From positions 62,001 through 126,000 of the forward strand of contig DASVAS010000028.1 in NCBI GenBank assembly GCA_036376245.1: a stretch of 64,000 bases of DNA, written 5' to 3'. This document shows, piece after piece, positions 1 to 8,972 of this stretch; the stretch's first letter is position 1, and every line of letters starts with the position of its first letter. Source of the DNA: DATARR01 sp036376245 (GTDB lineage: Bacteria > Acidobacteriota > Thermoanaerobaculia > Multivoradales > UBA5704). A program made the position numbers and the translations under genes. The notes beneath the pieces are model-generated. The model did not search any database. It was not told the origin of the DNA and was given only the letters and a program-made list of their open reading frames with translations.

Positions 1-1047
<1,047 letters not shown>

Positions 1048-1049
1048 GA

Positions 1050-1137
1050 AGGACACCAGGGACACCAGGGACCTCAGGGACAAAAGAGCTCCGTCCTTGA
1101 GGTCCTTGGTGTCTTTGGTGTCCTTGAGGTCCTTCTC
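1050..1137. repeat. hairpin built from GGACACCAG-type short repeats
   Basis: The left arm (about 1050-1083) is a run of imperfect copies of GGACACCAGG. The right arm (about 1092-1137) is a run of their reverse complement (CCTTGGTGTC, TTTGGTGTCC, TTGAGGTCCTT). Together they can fold into one long stem just after the proS stop codon. A second element of the same construction follows the sulfatase-like gene at about 59789-59884. It may act as a transcript end or be a dispersed REP-like element. There is no clear T-run. Confidence 0.6.
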
Positions 1138-1156
1138 TCTTAGACGACTGTGCTAT

Positions 1157-1190
1157 TGTAGTCGTACACCACTTTCAGTGGACGACTACA
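1157..1190. promoter_or_regulatory. inverted-repeat operator candidate for the GntR regulator
   Basis: TGTAGTCGT (from 1157/1158) and its inverse ACGACTACA (1182-1190) flank a short spacer that also contains CACCAC and GTGG. A further ACGACT lies at 1144-1149. The right half-site ends exactly at the ATG of the GntR gene, which has no Shine-Dalgarno sequence. The regulator probably binds here and represses its own operon, as YtrA-type regulators are known to do. Confidence 0.5.
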
Positions 1191-1616
1191 ATGCCAAGCC
1201 TCCTGCGTATCGATCCCCGGGACGCCCGTCCGATCTGGCGGCAGATCGAGGAGGGGATGCAGCACCTGATCGCCCGCGGCGCCCTGCCGGCGGGCGCGCT
1301 CGTTCCCTCGGTGCGGGACCTCGCCCGCGAGCTGCAGATCAATCCCGCCACGGTCTCCAAGGCCTACCAGCGCCTCACCGACGCCGGCGTCCTCTCCGTC
1401 CGCCGGGGGGAGGGGACGTTCGTGGCGGCGGCGCCGCCGCCCGCGTCCGACACCCGCCGCGCGGGCCGGCTGCGGGAAGAGGCGGTGCGCTACGCCAGCC
1501 TCGCCAAGACCCTGGGCGCCAGCCAGGAAGAAGCCGTCGCGACGCTCGAAGAAGCCTGGGACAGCCTGGAAGAAGAAGAGGATGAGTCATGGACCCGATC
1601 GTCCTTGAGGGCCTGA
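1191..1616 (+). CDS. GntR-family transcriptional regulator, YtrA-like
   Basis: A 141-residue DNA-binding regulator. Residues 1-75 form a GntR winged helix: PIWRQIEEGMQ, then VPSVRDLARELQINPATVSKAY, then GEGTFVA as the wing. The remaining 60 residues form a short helical, Glu-rich tail instead of a ligand domain, which is typical of YtrA members that sit at the head of ABC-exporter operons. Here the next two genes are an ABC ATPase and a permease. The coding end overlaps the ATPase start by 28 bases, so the operon is translationally coupled. The ATG at 1191 follows an inverted repeat directly and has no ribosome-binding site, so translation may be leaderless. Confidence 0.85.
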   Translation: MPSLLRIDPRDARPIWRQIEEGMQHLIARGALPAGALVPSVRDLARELQINPATVSKAYQRLTDAGVLSVRRGEGTFVAAAPPPASDTRRAGRLREEAVRYASLAKTLGASQEEAVATLEEAWDSLEEEEDESWTRSSLRA

Positions 1617-2353
1617 CCGTCCGCTATGGCGAGCGGGCGGCTCTGGACGACGTCTCGCTGACCGTTCCGGAAGGGTCCGTCTGCGCGCTGCTGGGCCGCA
1701 ACGGCGCCGGCAAGTCGTCCCTGGTCCGCTGCCTGCTGGGCCAGCAGAAGCCCACGTCGGGCCGCGCCCTGCTCTTCGGCCGCGACGCCTGGGACCGCCG
1801 CGCCGAGGTCCTGCACGAGGTCGGAGTCGTCCCCGAGGAGCCCGACGCGCCCCGGTCGATGACCGCGCGCCAGCTCTCCCGCTTCTGCGCCCGCCTCTAC
1901 AGATCGTGGGACGGCAAGGGCCTGGAGGAGCGGCTGCGGCGGTTCGGCGTCTCCTCCAGCACCCCCTTCGGCCGGCTCTCCAAGGGGCAGAAGGCGCAGG
2001 TGGCCCTGGCCCTGGCGCTCGCCAGCTCGCCGCGCCTGCTGGTGCTGGACGATCCCACCCTGGGCCTCGACGCCGTGGCCCGCAAGGACCTCTTCGAGGA
2101 GCTGATCGGCGAGCTGGCCGACCGCGGCATCACCGTGCTCATCACCACCCACGACCTGGCGGGCGCCGAGCGCATCGCCGACCGGGTCGGCATCCTCCGC
2201 CGCGGCCGGCTGGTCCTCGACGAGGAGATGGAATCGCTCCGGAAACGGTTCCGGACGATGAGCTTCGCGGCCGTCGGAGGCGGCGAATCCAGGGTTTCCA
2301 CCCTGACCCTGGAGGAGATCTTCATCGCCGCCACGGACGAAGGGAAAGGCTGA
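1589..2353 (+). CDS. ABC transporter ATP-binding protein
   Basis: A 254-residue ATPase subunit of an export-type ABC system, acting at the inner membrane with the permease encoded next. Walker A GRNGAGKS is at 36-43, the signature LSKGQ at 130-134, Walker B LLVLDD at 150-155 and the switch His near 188 (ITTHD). The residue after the Walker B aspartate is Asp155 rather than the usual catalytic glutamate, which may slow hydrolysis. The start lies inside the upstream regulator gene and the stop overlaps the permease ATG, so all three are made together. The substrate is not evident. Confidence 0.9.
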   Translation: MDPIVLEGLTVRYGERAALDDVSLTVPEGSVCALLGRNGAGKSSLVRCLLGQQKPTSGRALLFGRDAWDRRAEVLHEVGVVPEEPDAPRSMTARQLSRFCARLYRSWDGKGLEERLRRFGVSSSTPFGRLSKGQKAQVALALALASSPRLLVLDDPTLGLDAVARKDLFEELIGELADRGITVLITTHDLAGAERIADRVGILRRGRLVLDEEMESLRKRFRTMSFAAVGGGESRVSTLTLEEIFIAATDEGKG

Positions 2354-4254
2354 TGCGAGGGTTCGCCGCGGTCTTCGGGCGCGAGGTGTCCGAGTGGTGG
2401 AAGTCCCTGGCTGTCGCGTCCCTGGCCCTCGGTGTGCTGGCGGCGGCGCTTCCCGCGTTCATGGATCGCCCGGAATTCCCCGTGGCGGAGCTGCGGAGCG
2501 CGATGTCGCTCCTGTTCGCGTTCCTGCTGAGCGCCGCGCTCGCGCTGCTCCTCGGCGGCACGGTCGTCTCCTCGGATCTGTCGGAGAAGCGGCTCGGCTT
2601 CTACTTCGCCCGCCCGCTTCCGGGTTGGGCGCTGTGGGCCGGCAAGATGACCGCGGCGGCGGCGCTGGCCTGTGGCGGCGGCTTTCTGGTCCTCGTCCCC
2701 TCTCTGCTCCTGGGGAGCGGCCCCGGGCTGCGCGGCGACCTGGAGACGGTGTTCCCGGTGAGGATGGGCGACCTGGGATGGGTGCCGCTCCTGGGGATCG
2801 GCGTGCTCTATCTGCTCCTCGCCGCGCACGCCGTCAGCGTGATCCTCCGTGCCCGCTCGCCGTGGATCGGCCTCGACATCGCGGCTCTGGGATGCATCGC
2901 GGCCCTGTTCGTCATGGCGCGGGAGCGGCTGATCCTCGCCGGTCTGACGGGAGCCTCCCCGGTGCTGGCGACGGATTTCGGCCTGCTGCTGCTGGTTCTG
3001 CCGATCCTCTTCACGGCGGGCGCCGTCCAGGTCCTCCACGGCCGGACCGACATCCGCCGGGGCCACCGTTTCCTCTCGGGCACGCTCTGGGGACTGCTCC
3101 TCGTCCTCATGCTGGTGTTCGAGGTCTCTTCCCGGTGGATCGTCAACGCATCCCCGGGAGACCTGGTCGCCACCTTCCATGTGAGCGCCCCCCGCGAGGG
3201 CTCATGGATCGCTCTCAGCGGTCCGGCCCGGGGGCGGCTGGGTTACCAGCCGTCCTTTCTCTACGACGTATCCACGGGACGCTTCACCCGCCCGCGATTC
3301 GGGTTGAGCTACTACCAGGGTCCGACGCTGCCGGTCGCGTTCTCCGCGGACGGCAGGCGGGCGGTCTGGATGGAATTCCAGGACCGTCCGTTCCGGTCGC
3401 CTCTGGTCGTCCGCTATCAGGACCTCGACCGGCCGGACGGCGAGCCGGTCCGCACGAACATCCTCTTCGAAAGCCCCCTGCCCGAGATCCTGGCCGTGTC
3501 GCCGGACGGCGCCCGCTTCGCCACGATCCACAAGCGGCGGATCCTGGTGACCGAGGTCGAGACGGGCCGGCTCCTGGCCTCGGTCCCCGAGCCTCTCGAC
3601 ATCCCGTTCTCCCGCCTGTTCTTCGTGGGCCCGGACCGCGTCCGGCTCTACGTCTCCACCGGCGTCCAGGACATGAATTCCGTGGTTTCGGAGCTGCGGG
3701 TGTTCGAGGTGAACGTCCCCGCCGCCACGGTGGAACCGACCGGCCTCGTCTCGAGCCTCCCGGGCTACCGGGGCTGGAGCCTCAGCCCGGCGGGAGACCG
3801 GGCCATCCTCAGGAGCCGCAAGGAGCTGCGGCTGCACGACGCCCGGACGGGCGAGCTGCTGGCCAGCCTGAATGGCGGCGGCCGGAGCTTCGCCTCGTTC
3901 CTGAGGGACGGCCGGGTGGCGGCGAGCCGCCCGACCCCGGAAGGCATGGAGCTGCGCATCCTCGCTTCCGATGGCCGGACCGAGCTGCAACGGTTCCGCT
4001 TCCCCGGGAGCCGGCGGCTGGCCATCGCGAATCAGCCCGCGGCGGACCGGCTGCGGATCGTCACCGCCTCGACCCTCGACAAGCCCAGGGATTGGGAGAT
4101 CCGGCTCCTCGATCTCAGGACCGGCGGGGTCCGTTCGGTGGGCCGCCGCGCCATGACCGTGCTGGACATCCAGGGAACCATCGAGGACAGGGGAGGCGTC
4201 GTCTGGTTCGACTGGGAAGCCGGTCAGGAGCGGGCGATTCTCGAGGATCTGTAG
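2353..4254 (+). CDS. ABC permease fused to a propeller-like domain
   Basis: A 633-residue protein. Residues 1-260 contain about six or seven hydrophobic segments (near 16-37, 50-72, 92-122, 142-166, 170-188, 205-228 and 241-260), as in ABC-2-type permeases. The remaining 370 residues are soluble and repetitive. They carry propeller-like blade motifs such as AVSPDGARFATIHKRRILV and LSPAGDRAILRSRKELRLHD, resembling the WD40/S9-peptidase N-terminal type. The ATG overlaps the ATPase stop (TGATG). A longer frame reading upstream is only the shadow of the ATPase gene. An ABC permease with a large C-terminal propeller is unusual. The propeller could sense or bind a partner outside the membrane, but this is inference. 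Confidence 0.8.
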   Translation: MRGFAAVFGREVSEWWKSLAVASLALGVLAAALPAFMDRPEFPVAELRSAMSLLFAFLLSAALALLLGGTVVSSDLSEKRLGFYFARPLPGWALWAGKMTAAAALACGGGFLVLVPSLLLGSGPGLRGDLETVFPVRMGDLGWVPLLGIGVLYLLLAAHAVSVILRARSPWIGLDIAALGCIAALFVMARERLILAGLTGASPVLATDFGLLLLVLPILFTAGAVQVLHGRTDIRRGHRFLSGTLWGLLLVLMLVFEVSSRWIVNASPGDLVATFHVSAPREGSWIALSGPARGRLGYQPSFLYDVSTGRFTRPRFGLSYYQGPTLPVAFSADGRRAVWMEFQDRPFRSPLVVRYQDLDRPDGEPVRTNILFESPLPEILAVSPDGARFATIHKRRILVTEVETGRLLASVPEPLDIPFSRLFFVGPDRVRLYVSTGVQDMNSVVSELRVFEVNVPAATVEPTGLVSSLPGYRGWSLSPAGDRAILRSRKELRLHDARTGELLASLNGGGRSFASFLRDGRVAASRPTPEGMELRILASDGRTELQRFRFPGSRRLAIANQPAADRLRIVTASTLDKPRDWEIRLLDLRTGGVRSVGRRAMTVLDIQGTIEDRGGVVWFDWEAGQERAILEDL

Positions 4255-4334
4255 CCTCGCCGATCATTGGTACGCGCCGCCGATCAGAACCCATCCGCGC
4301 GTCTTCCGCTAAACCCTACAAGCCGCTGCTTTTC

Positions 4335-4410
4335 TGGACAACTCTCCTGTTGTCCAAGAATATCTCGTCGTAACTCTTGACAAGACAGCCTTGTCCATAT
4401 ATTGTCCACA
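4335..4410 (+). promoter_or_regulatory. promoter with nested inverted repeats ahead of the FAS1 gene
   Basis: A perfect -35 TTGACA at 4377-4382 is followed by TATATT/TATTGT at about 4398-4405. An 8-bp perfect inverted repeat TGGACAAC (4335-4342) / GTTGTCCA (4349-4356) lies upstream. A second, GACAAG (4379-4384) / CTTGTC (4390-4395), overlaps the promoter, and TGTCCA recurs at about 4404. The arrangement looks like a repressor-controlled promoter. The regulator is unknown. Confidence 0.5.
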
Positions 4411-4461
4411 TCGAAGGGCAGCAAGGATACGAACGAGCTCAACCAAGAGGAAACGACGATC

Positions 4462-4962
4462 ATGCGGAAGTCCCACCTTTTTTTCTCTCTCGTAATACTG
4501 GTCTGCGTCCTGGCCTTCAGCTTCCAGGCTTCGGCCGGGGACATGAAGAAGATGGACAAGTCGGCTGACATCGTGGACACGGCTGTGGCCGCCGGCGACT
4601 TCAAGACCCTGGCCAAGGCCCTCCAGGCCGCCGGCCTGGTCGACACTCTGAAGGGTCCCGGCCCGTTCACCGTCTTCGCTCCCACCGACGCGGCGTTCGC
4701 CAAGCTGCCGGCCGGCACCCTGGACGCTCTCCTGAAGGACAAGGCGAAGCTCGCCAAGGTGCTGACCTACCACGTGGTCCCGGGCAAGGTCACGGCGGCT
4801 GACGTGGTCAAGCTGACCTCGGCCAAGACGGTCGAGGGCCAGAGCGTGGCGATCGACGCCAGCAACGGCGTCAAGGTCGGCAACGCCAAGGTGGTCAAGG
4901 CGGACGTGATGGCGAGCAACGGTGTGATCCACGTGATCGACACCGTCCTGATTCCGAACTGA
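4462..4962 (+). CDS. secreted fasciclin (FAS1) domain protein
   Basis: A 166-residue exported protein. Residues 1-28 are a signal peptide (hydrophobic FSLVILVCVLAFSF, then ASA). The rest is a single FAS1 domain with the conserved FTVFAPTDAAFAKLP box and a C-terminal YHVVPGKVT ... NGVIHVIDTVLIPN pattern. FAS1 proteins mediate adhesion or matrix contacts. The ATG at 4462 is preceded by AAGAGGAAACG as ribosome-binding site; an upstream in-frame ATG at 4402 lies inside the promoter and is not used. The gene is monocistronic, with its own promoter and a strong terminator-like stem. Confidence 0.92.
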   Translation: MRKSHLFFSLVILVCVLAFSFQASAGDMKKMDKSADIVDTAVAAGDFKTLAKALQAAGLVDTLKGPGPFTVFAPTDAAFAKLPAGTLDALLKDKAKLAKVLTYHVVPGKVTAADVVKLTSAKTVEGQSVAIDASNGVKVGNAKVVKADVMASNGVIHVIDTVLIPN

Positions 4963-4969
4963 GTCGGAT

Positions 4970-5018
4970 TTCGGGTCCGGGCGCGGAGGGTGTGTGTGGG
5001 GGGGCGCCCGGACCCGAA
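4970..5018 (+). terminator. strong stem-loop after the FAS1 gene
   Basis: TTCGGGTCCGGGCGC (4970-4984) pairs perfectly with GCGCCCGGACCCGAA (5004-5018) across a G-rich loop. It starts eight bases after the stop codon. No long T-run follows, so termination strength is uncertain. Confidence 0.65.
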
Positions 5019-5123
5019 GATCATAGGTAATGGACTCCGTGCTCCTTCCGAGCCGAGGCGTTCGGACACGGGGGGCCGGCCGATTCCCCCGGCCCGGCCT
5101 CCCTCTTTTTTGACGGGAGCGTC

Positions 5124-5612
5124 ATGAACGAGATCTTCGAGCACCGCACATGGCTCCCGGCGCCAGCTGGAGAGGTGTTCCGCTGGCACGCCGAGCCGGG
5201 CACGCTCCAGCGCCTGACACCGCCCTGGGAGCGGGCCGAGGTGGTGCGGGAAGGGCGGATCGAGAAAGGGACCGAGGTCGTCCTCCGCGTCGGAATCGGG
5301 CCGCTCTCCCTGCCCTGGATAGCCCGCATCGTGGAATGCGTTCCCGGACGGAGCTTCCGCGATGTCCAGGTACGCGGTCCGTTCGCCCGTTGGGAGCATG
5401 AGCACCGGATGGAGCCGGACGGCGACGTCGCCTGCTGGCTCGTGGACAGGATCACCTACAGGCTGCCGTTCGGCGCGCTGGGCCGCTGGCTCGGAGGCCG
5501 GTTCGTCCGGGCGAAGCTGAAACGCATGTTCGACTACCGTCATCGCATGACCGAGGAGGCTTTCGCAGGCTGGAGGGCCGCCCGCAGGCTCGCGGTGGCG
5601 GGAGTCCTCTGA
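5124..5612 (+). CDS. SRPBCC (START-like) family protein
   Basis: A 162-residue protein with the START/Bet v1-like pattern of ligand-binding proteins. It opens with FEHRTWLPAPAGEVFRWHAEPGTLQRLTPPW, then a beta-rich centre (IARIVECVPGRSFRDVQVRGPFARWEHEHR), and ends in a long helix (RAKLKRMFDYRHRMT). It resembles the stand-alone N-terminal part of proteins annotated as TIGR01777 epimerases. GGGAG lies a few bases ahead of the ATG. The ligand is unknown. It stands alone between two stem-loop regions. Confidence 0.75.
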   Translation: MNEIFEHRTWLPAPAGEVFRWHAEPGTLQRLTPPWERAEVVREGRIEKGTEVVLRVGIGPLSLPWIARIVECVPGRSFRDVQVRGPFARWEHEHRMEPDGDVACWLVDRITYRLPFGALGRWLGGRFVRAKLKRMFDYRHRMTEEAFAGWRAARRLAVAGVL

Positions 5613-5651
5613 GGGGGGACGACCCCGAGGGATGAGGTGTAGCTCTGGGGA

Positions 5652-5778
5652 CCGGCACCCGGAGGGGCGGCGGTGAAAGGGCGGCGGGGGGTGCGAGAGT
5701 GGGTGAGGGGTGAGAGAATGAACCGTGGGCGGGTGAGTGATCGTTGCCCTGCAACGATCTCCGGGTGCCGGCGTTTTT
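5652..5778 (+). ncRNA. candidate structured small RNA with intrinsic-terminator-like end
   Basis: CCGGCACCCGGAG (5652-5664) pairs perfectly with CTCCGGGTGCCGG (5759-5771), closing a 95-base interior. Inside it, GATCGTTGC (5739-5747) / GCAACGATC (5751-5759) forms a 9-bp hairpin with a 3-base loop, stacked beside the closing stem. CGTTTTT follows at 5772-5778. The interior is G-rich. The layout of a long-range closing helix, an internal hairpin and a U-tract fits a stand-alone RNA or a long leader ending in a terminator. It does not match 6S, SRP or tmRNA signatures I know. Confidence 0.4.
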
Positions 5779-5789
5779 AGAGGTAGGAC

Positions 5790-5816
5790 CCCGGCCGGCT
5801 GAGGGGGCTGGCCGGG
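5790..5816. other. GC-rich inverted repeat upstream of small ORF
   Basis: CCCGGCC (5790-5796) and GGCCGGG (5810-5816) form a stem in the leader between the candidate RNA and the small gene at 5910. Apart from this and the preceding stem, I see nothing in 5613-5909. Confidence 0.35.
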
Positions 5817-5909
5817 AATCCGCGTTAGGAGGTTTGTGGAGGTTTATAGGGGGAACCAGACGACCACCAGCCGGGACTCATCCGTAGAAGGAATTGTAAG
5901 GAGACACCC

Positions 5910-6170
5910 ATGACCCACCGAACCACGGAACGACCCCCCACCCGCCACCTGGGGTATGGCTCCCTCCACCGGAGGAAGACCGTGGACTTCGTCGTGGAGT
6001 ATCTGCGGACGGAGAACCGGGAGCCCGACCTGCGGCCGGACGCCGAGCTGCACGGCACGCGGCAGCGTCTCCGGCGTCAACCCTGGCGTCAACCCCTCCG
6101 CCCTGGCGTCCATGAGGTCTCCACCCTGGAGCTGATCCGCCGCTACGAGGCCAAGCTCAAGGGGCACTGA
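5910..6170 (+). CDS. small hypothetical protein (86 aa)
   Basis: Not recognised. The ATG at 5910 has a good Shine-Dalgarno sequence (TAAGGAGACACCC). The protein is basic and soluble, without signal peptide or membrane segment. Its middle, RQRLRRQPWRQPLRPG, is encoded by two imperfect direct repeats of CTGGCGTCAACCC around 6080-6100. It ends in a helix with STLELIRRYEAKLKG. An opposing reading frame covers the same bases but lacks a ribosome-binding site. Expression is plausible; function is unknown. Confidence 0.5.
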   Translation: MTHRTTERPPTRHLGYGSLHRRKTVDFVVEYLRTENREPDLRPDAELHGTRQRLRRQPWRQPLRPGVHEVSTLELIRRYEAKLKGH

Positions 6171-6219
6171 GACCGCTCGGAGTCATCCTCCTGGCCGGGC
6201 TGTGTCAAGATCCCCGGCC

Positions 6220-6870
6220 ATGGACGCCGCCCCCTTTCCCGTTATTCATGAGCTGGATGGCTGGGACCTCTTCTGGGCCCGCCTGGAAGGGCTTCCTGGC
6301 GGCGAGGAGCGGATCGCCGGTATGCGGCGGTCCACCGTCGAGCGGGTCCGGTCCGTCTTCGATCCGGAGGCCCTGTCGTCGCATCCCACCGTAGCCGCCC
6401 TGCGGGGGCTGTTCCGGGCCGCCGGCTGCGATCCCACGCGCTACCGTCCGTCCTCGGAGGCGCTCCTGCGGCGGGTCCTCAAGGGGGACGACCTGCCGGC
6501 GATCCATCCCCTGGTGGACCTCAACAACTGCCTCTCGATCCTGCTGGCCGTGCCCTGCTGCGTGATGGGGGAGGGGACGTTCACGCCGCCCGTGACGCTG
6601 CGGGCGGGGCGGCCCGGCGAGAGCTACGACTCGCTGCGCGGTCCCTTCAATCTCGAAGGGAAGCCGTTGATGGAGGACGCCGAGGGTCCGTTCGGGACGC
6701 CGATCACCGACAGTCACCGGGTCAAGGTGAAGGAGGGCACCGCCGGCGCCTGGATCGTGGCCTACCTGCCGCGCGGCGTGGTGACCCCGGAAGCCGCCAG
6801 CGAGGCCCTGGACGCGCTCCTGGCCGGATCGGCGGTAGCACGGGTGTTGCAGTCAGGGTTTTCGCGATGA
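6220..6870 (+). CDS. B3/B4 tRNA-editing-domain protein
   Basis: A 216-residue cytoplasmic protein of the stand-alone B3/B4 family, the fold of the PheRS beta-subunit editing domain. The family hallmark is the central block SSEALLRRVLKGDDLPAIHPLVDLNN, followed by a beta-rich part with LRGPF and FGTPITDSHRVKV. The ATG at 6220 is taken over an upstream GTG at 6202. The stop overlaps the next ATG (ATGA), so the gene is coupled to the HAD hydrolase and zwf. A paralogue with the same hallmark lies at 56880-57584. Possible role: clearing mischarged tRNA or binding amino acids, inferred from the fold. Confidence 0.8.
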   Translation: MDAAPFPVIHELDGWDLFWARLEGLPGGEERIAGMRRSTVERVRSVFDPEALSSHPTVAALRGLFRAAGCDPTRYRPSSEALLRRVLKGDDLPAIHPLVDLNNCLSILLAVPCCVMGEGTFTPPVTLRAGRPGESYDSLRGPFNLEGKPLMEDAEGPFGTPITDSHRVKVKEGTAGAWIVAYLPRGVVTPEAASEALDALLAGSAVARVLQSGFSR

Positions 6871-7475
6871 CCGTCACGCACCTGTTCACCGACCTGGGCG
6901 GAGTCCTGCTGACCAACGGCTGGGACCGCGGCCTGCGCAAGCTGGTGGCCGCCCGTTTCGGGATCGATCAGGCCGAGATGGACGAGCGCCATCACCTCAC
7001 CTACGACACCTACGAGGCCGGCAAGATGCCCCTGGCGGAATACCTCCGGCGGGTGATCTTCTGGGAGCCCCGGAGCTTCACGCCGGACGAGGTGGTGGAC
7101 TTCATGCTCTCCCAGGCGCGCTGCTTCCCCGAGATGATCGAGCTGGTGAAGGGGCTCAAGGAGAAGTACCGCCTCAGGGTCGTGGTGGTGAGCAACGAAG
7201 GTCGGGAGCTGACGGCGGACCGCATCCGCCGGTTCCACCTCAAGGAATTCGTGGACTTCTTCATCGTCTCGAGCTACGTCCACTTTCGCAAACCGGACGA
7301 GGACATCTTCCGCGTCGCCCTGGACGTCGCCCAGGCGGAGCGCGGCGAGGTGATCTACCTGGACGACCGCCAGATGTTCACCGAGGTAGCCGGCCGGATG
7401 GGGATGCGGTGTATCTGGCACCGGGATTACGCCACGACGCGGGACGCGCTGGCGGAGATGGGGTTGGTGCTCTGA
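6867..7475 (+). CDS. HAD-superfamily hydrolase (IA-type)
   Basis: A 202-residue phosphatase-like enzyme. Motif I is FTDLGGVL, so the second aspartate of the usual DxD is a glycine. Motif II is VVVVSNEGRE (Ser in the usual position), motif III the Lys in HFRKPDEDIF, and motif IV IYLDDRQMF. A helical cap lies at about residues 15-90. Glycine at the general-acid position suggests altered chemistry, although many YihX-like proteins carry DLGN or DLGG there. It is coupled by ATGA and TGATG overlaps to its neighbours in a three-gene operon with zwf. The substrate is unknown. Confidence 0.85.
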   Translation: MTVTHLFTDLGGVLLTNGWDRGLRKLVAARFGIDQAEMDERHHLTYDTYEAGKMPLAEYLRRVIFWEPRSFTPDEVVDFMLSQARCFPEMIELVKGLKEKYRLRVVVVSNEGRELTADRIRRFHLKEFVDFFIVSSYVHFRKPDEDIFRVALDVAQAERGEVIYLDDRQMFTEVAGRMGMRCIWHRDYATTRDALAEMGLVL

Positions 7476-8959
7476 TGACGGCCTTCGTGATCTTCGGCGG
7501 CGGCGGCGACCTGACCTGGCGCAAGCTGGTCCCGGCTCTCTACAACCTCTGGCTCGACAAGGCCCTCGCCGAGCCGTTCCGCATCTTCGCGCTCGACCTC
7601 AAGGACATCTCCCAGGACGCCTTCCTACAGCATCTCCGGGAGGGGATCGACAAGTTCAGCCGTCGGGGCAAGGCCGACGAGGAGGCGTGGGGGAAGTTCG
7701 CCGCGCACATCGTCTATCGCCGGGCGGACTTCTCCGAGCCCGGAGCTTTCCAGCGGCTGGGCGAGGACCTCGCCGGCTTCGAGAAGGAGCTGGGCAAGCT
7801 GGCGGTGCGCGTCTTCTACCTGGCGGTCCCGCCCGCGGTGATGCGTCTGATCGCCGGCGGGCTCCATGATTCGGGCCTGGCCTCGGACGCCGAGCGGGCG
7901 CGGCTGGTCTTCGAGAAGCCCTTCGGGCACGACCTCCAGAGCGCCAGGGAGCTCAACGCCTTCCTGGCCGGGCTGTTCCAGGAGTCCCAGATCTACCGGA
8001 TCGACCACTACCTGGGCAAGGAGCCGGTGCAGAACATCCTGGCCTTCCGCTTCGCCAACTCCGTCCACGAGCCGCTCTGGAACCGGCGCTACATCGATTC
8101 GGTGCAGATCACCGTGGCCGAGAGCGAGGGGGTGGGCACCCGGGGCGGCTACTACGAGGGCGCCGGGGCCCTGCGGGACATGGTGCAGAACCACCTGATG
8201 CAGGTGCTCTGCCTCGTGGCCATGGAGCCGCCCGTCTCCTTCGAGGCGGACGAGCTGCGGAACAAGAAGATGGACGTGCTGCGGGCCATCCGCCGGATGA
8301 AGGTGGAGGAGGTCCACCAATTCGTGGAGCGCGGCCAGTACGTCGCCGGGCTCGTCCATGGCGAGAAGGAGCCGGGCTACCGCGAGGAGGCGGGGGTCGA
8401 TCCCCAGTCCACCACCGAGACCTTCGTGGCCCTCAAGCTGTTCCTGGACAACTGGCGCTGGCAGGACGTCCCCTTCTACCTGCGCACGGGCAAGCGGCTG
8501 CCGGTGCGGGCCTCGGAGGTCTGCATCCAGTTCCGGCCGGTGCCCCACCAGGCCTTTCCGAAGTCGGCCATCGGCGAGATGGAGCCCAACCGCCTGCTCC
8601 TGGGCATCCAGCCGCACGAGGGGATCGTGATGCGCTTCCAGGCCAAACGCCCCGGAGCGAACATGCGCCTCGCCACCGTGGAGACGCGCTTCAGCTACGA
8701 GGAGGCGTTCCGTGTCCCGGAGCCCGAGGCGTACGAGACCCTGCTCCTCGACGTGGTCGAAGGGGATCCCGCCCAGTTCATGCGCTGGGATCAGGTGGAG
8801 GAGGCGTGGGAGGTCGTGATGCCGATCCTCGAATACTGGGCGGAGCAGGGGCCGTCGGATCTGGGGACCTATCCCGCCGGCACCTGGGGGCCGGAGCAGG
8901 CGCACTTCCTGGCGGCCCGGGACGGGCGGGTGTGGGTGGAGCCGGGGGTTGCGCGGTAG
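7475..8959 (+). CDS. zwf: glucose-6-phosphate 1-dehydrogenase
   Basis: Oxidises glucose 6-phosphate to 6-phosphogluconolactone with NAD(P), opening the oxidative pentose phosphate or Entner-Doudoroff route in the cytoplasm. The protein has 494 residues, normal for the family. The nucleotide-binding start is FVIFGGGGDLTWRKLVPAL, with FEKPFGHD near 145. The active-site signature RIDHYLGKE begins at Arg175 with the substrate-binding His178, and DMVQNHLMQ carries the catalytic His. The ATG at 7475 overlaps the HAD gene stop. Neither the lactonase nor edd/eda genes are in the window. Confidence 0.97.
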   Translation: MTAFVIFGGGGDLTWRKLVPALYNLWLDKALAEPFRIFALDLKDISQDAFLQHLREGIDKFSRRGKADEEAWGKFAAHIVYRRADFSEPGAFQRLGEDLAGFEKELGKLAVRVFYLAVPPAVMRLIAGGLHDSGLASDAERARLVFEKPFGHDLQSARELNAFLAGLFQESQIYRIDHYLGKEPVQNILAFRFANSVHEPLWNRRYIDSVQITVAESEGVGTRGGYYEGAGALRDMVQNHLMQVLCLVAMEPPVSFEADELRNKKMDVLRAIRRMKVEEVHQFVERGQYVAGLVHGEKEPGYREEAGVDPQSTTETFVALKLFLDNWRWQDVPFYLRTGKRLPVRASEVCIQFRPVPHQAFPKSAIGEMEPNRLLLGIQPHEGIVMRFQAKRPGANMRLATVETRFSYEEAFRVPEPEAYETLLLDVVEGDPAQFMRWDQVEEAWEVVMPILEYWAEQGPSDLGTYPAGTWGPEQAHFLAARDGRVWVEPGVAR

Positions 8960-8972
8960 TCGCCGGGCCTGT

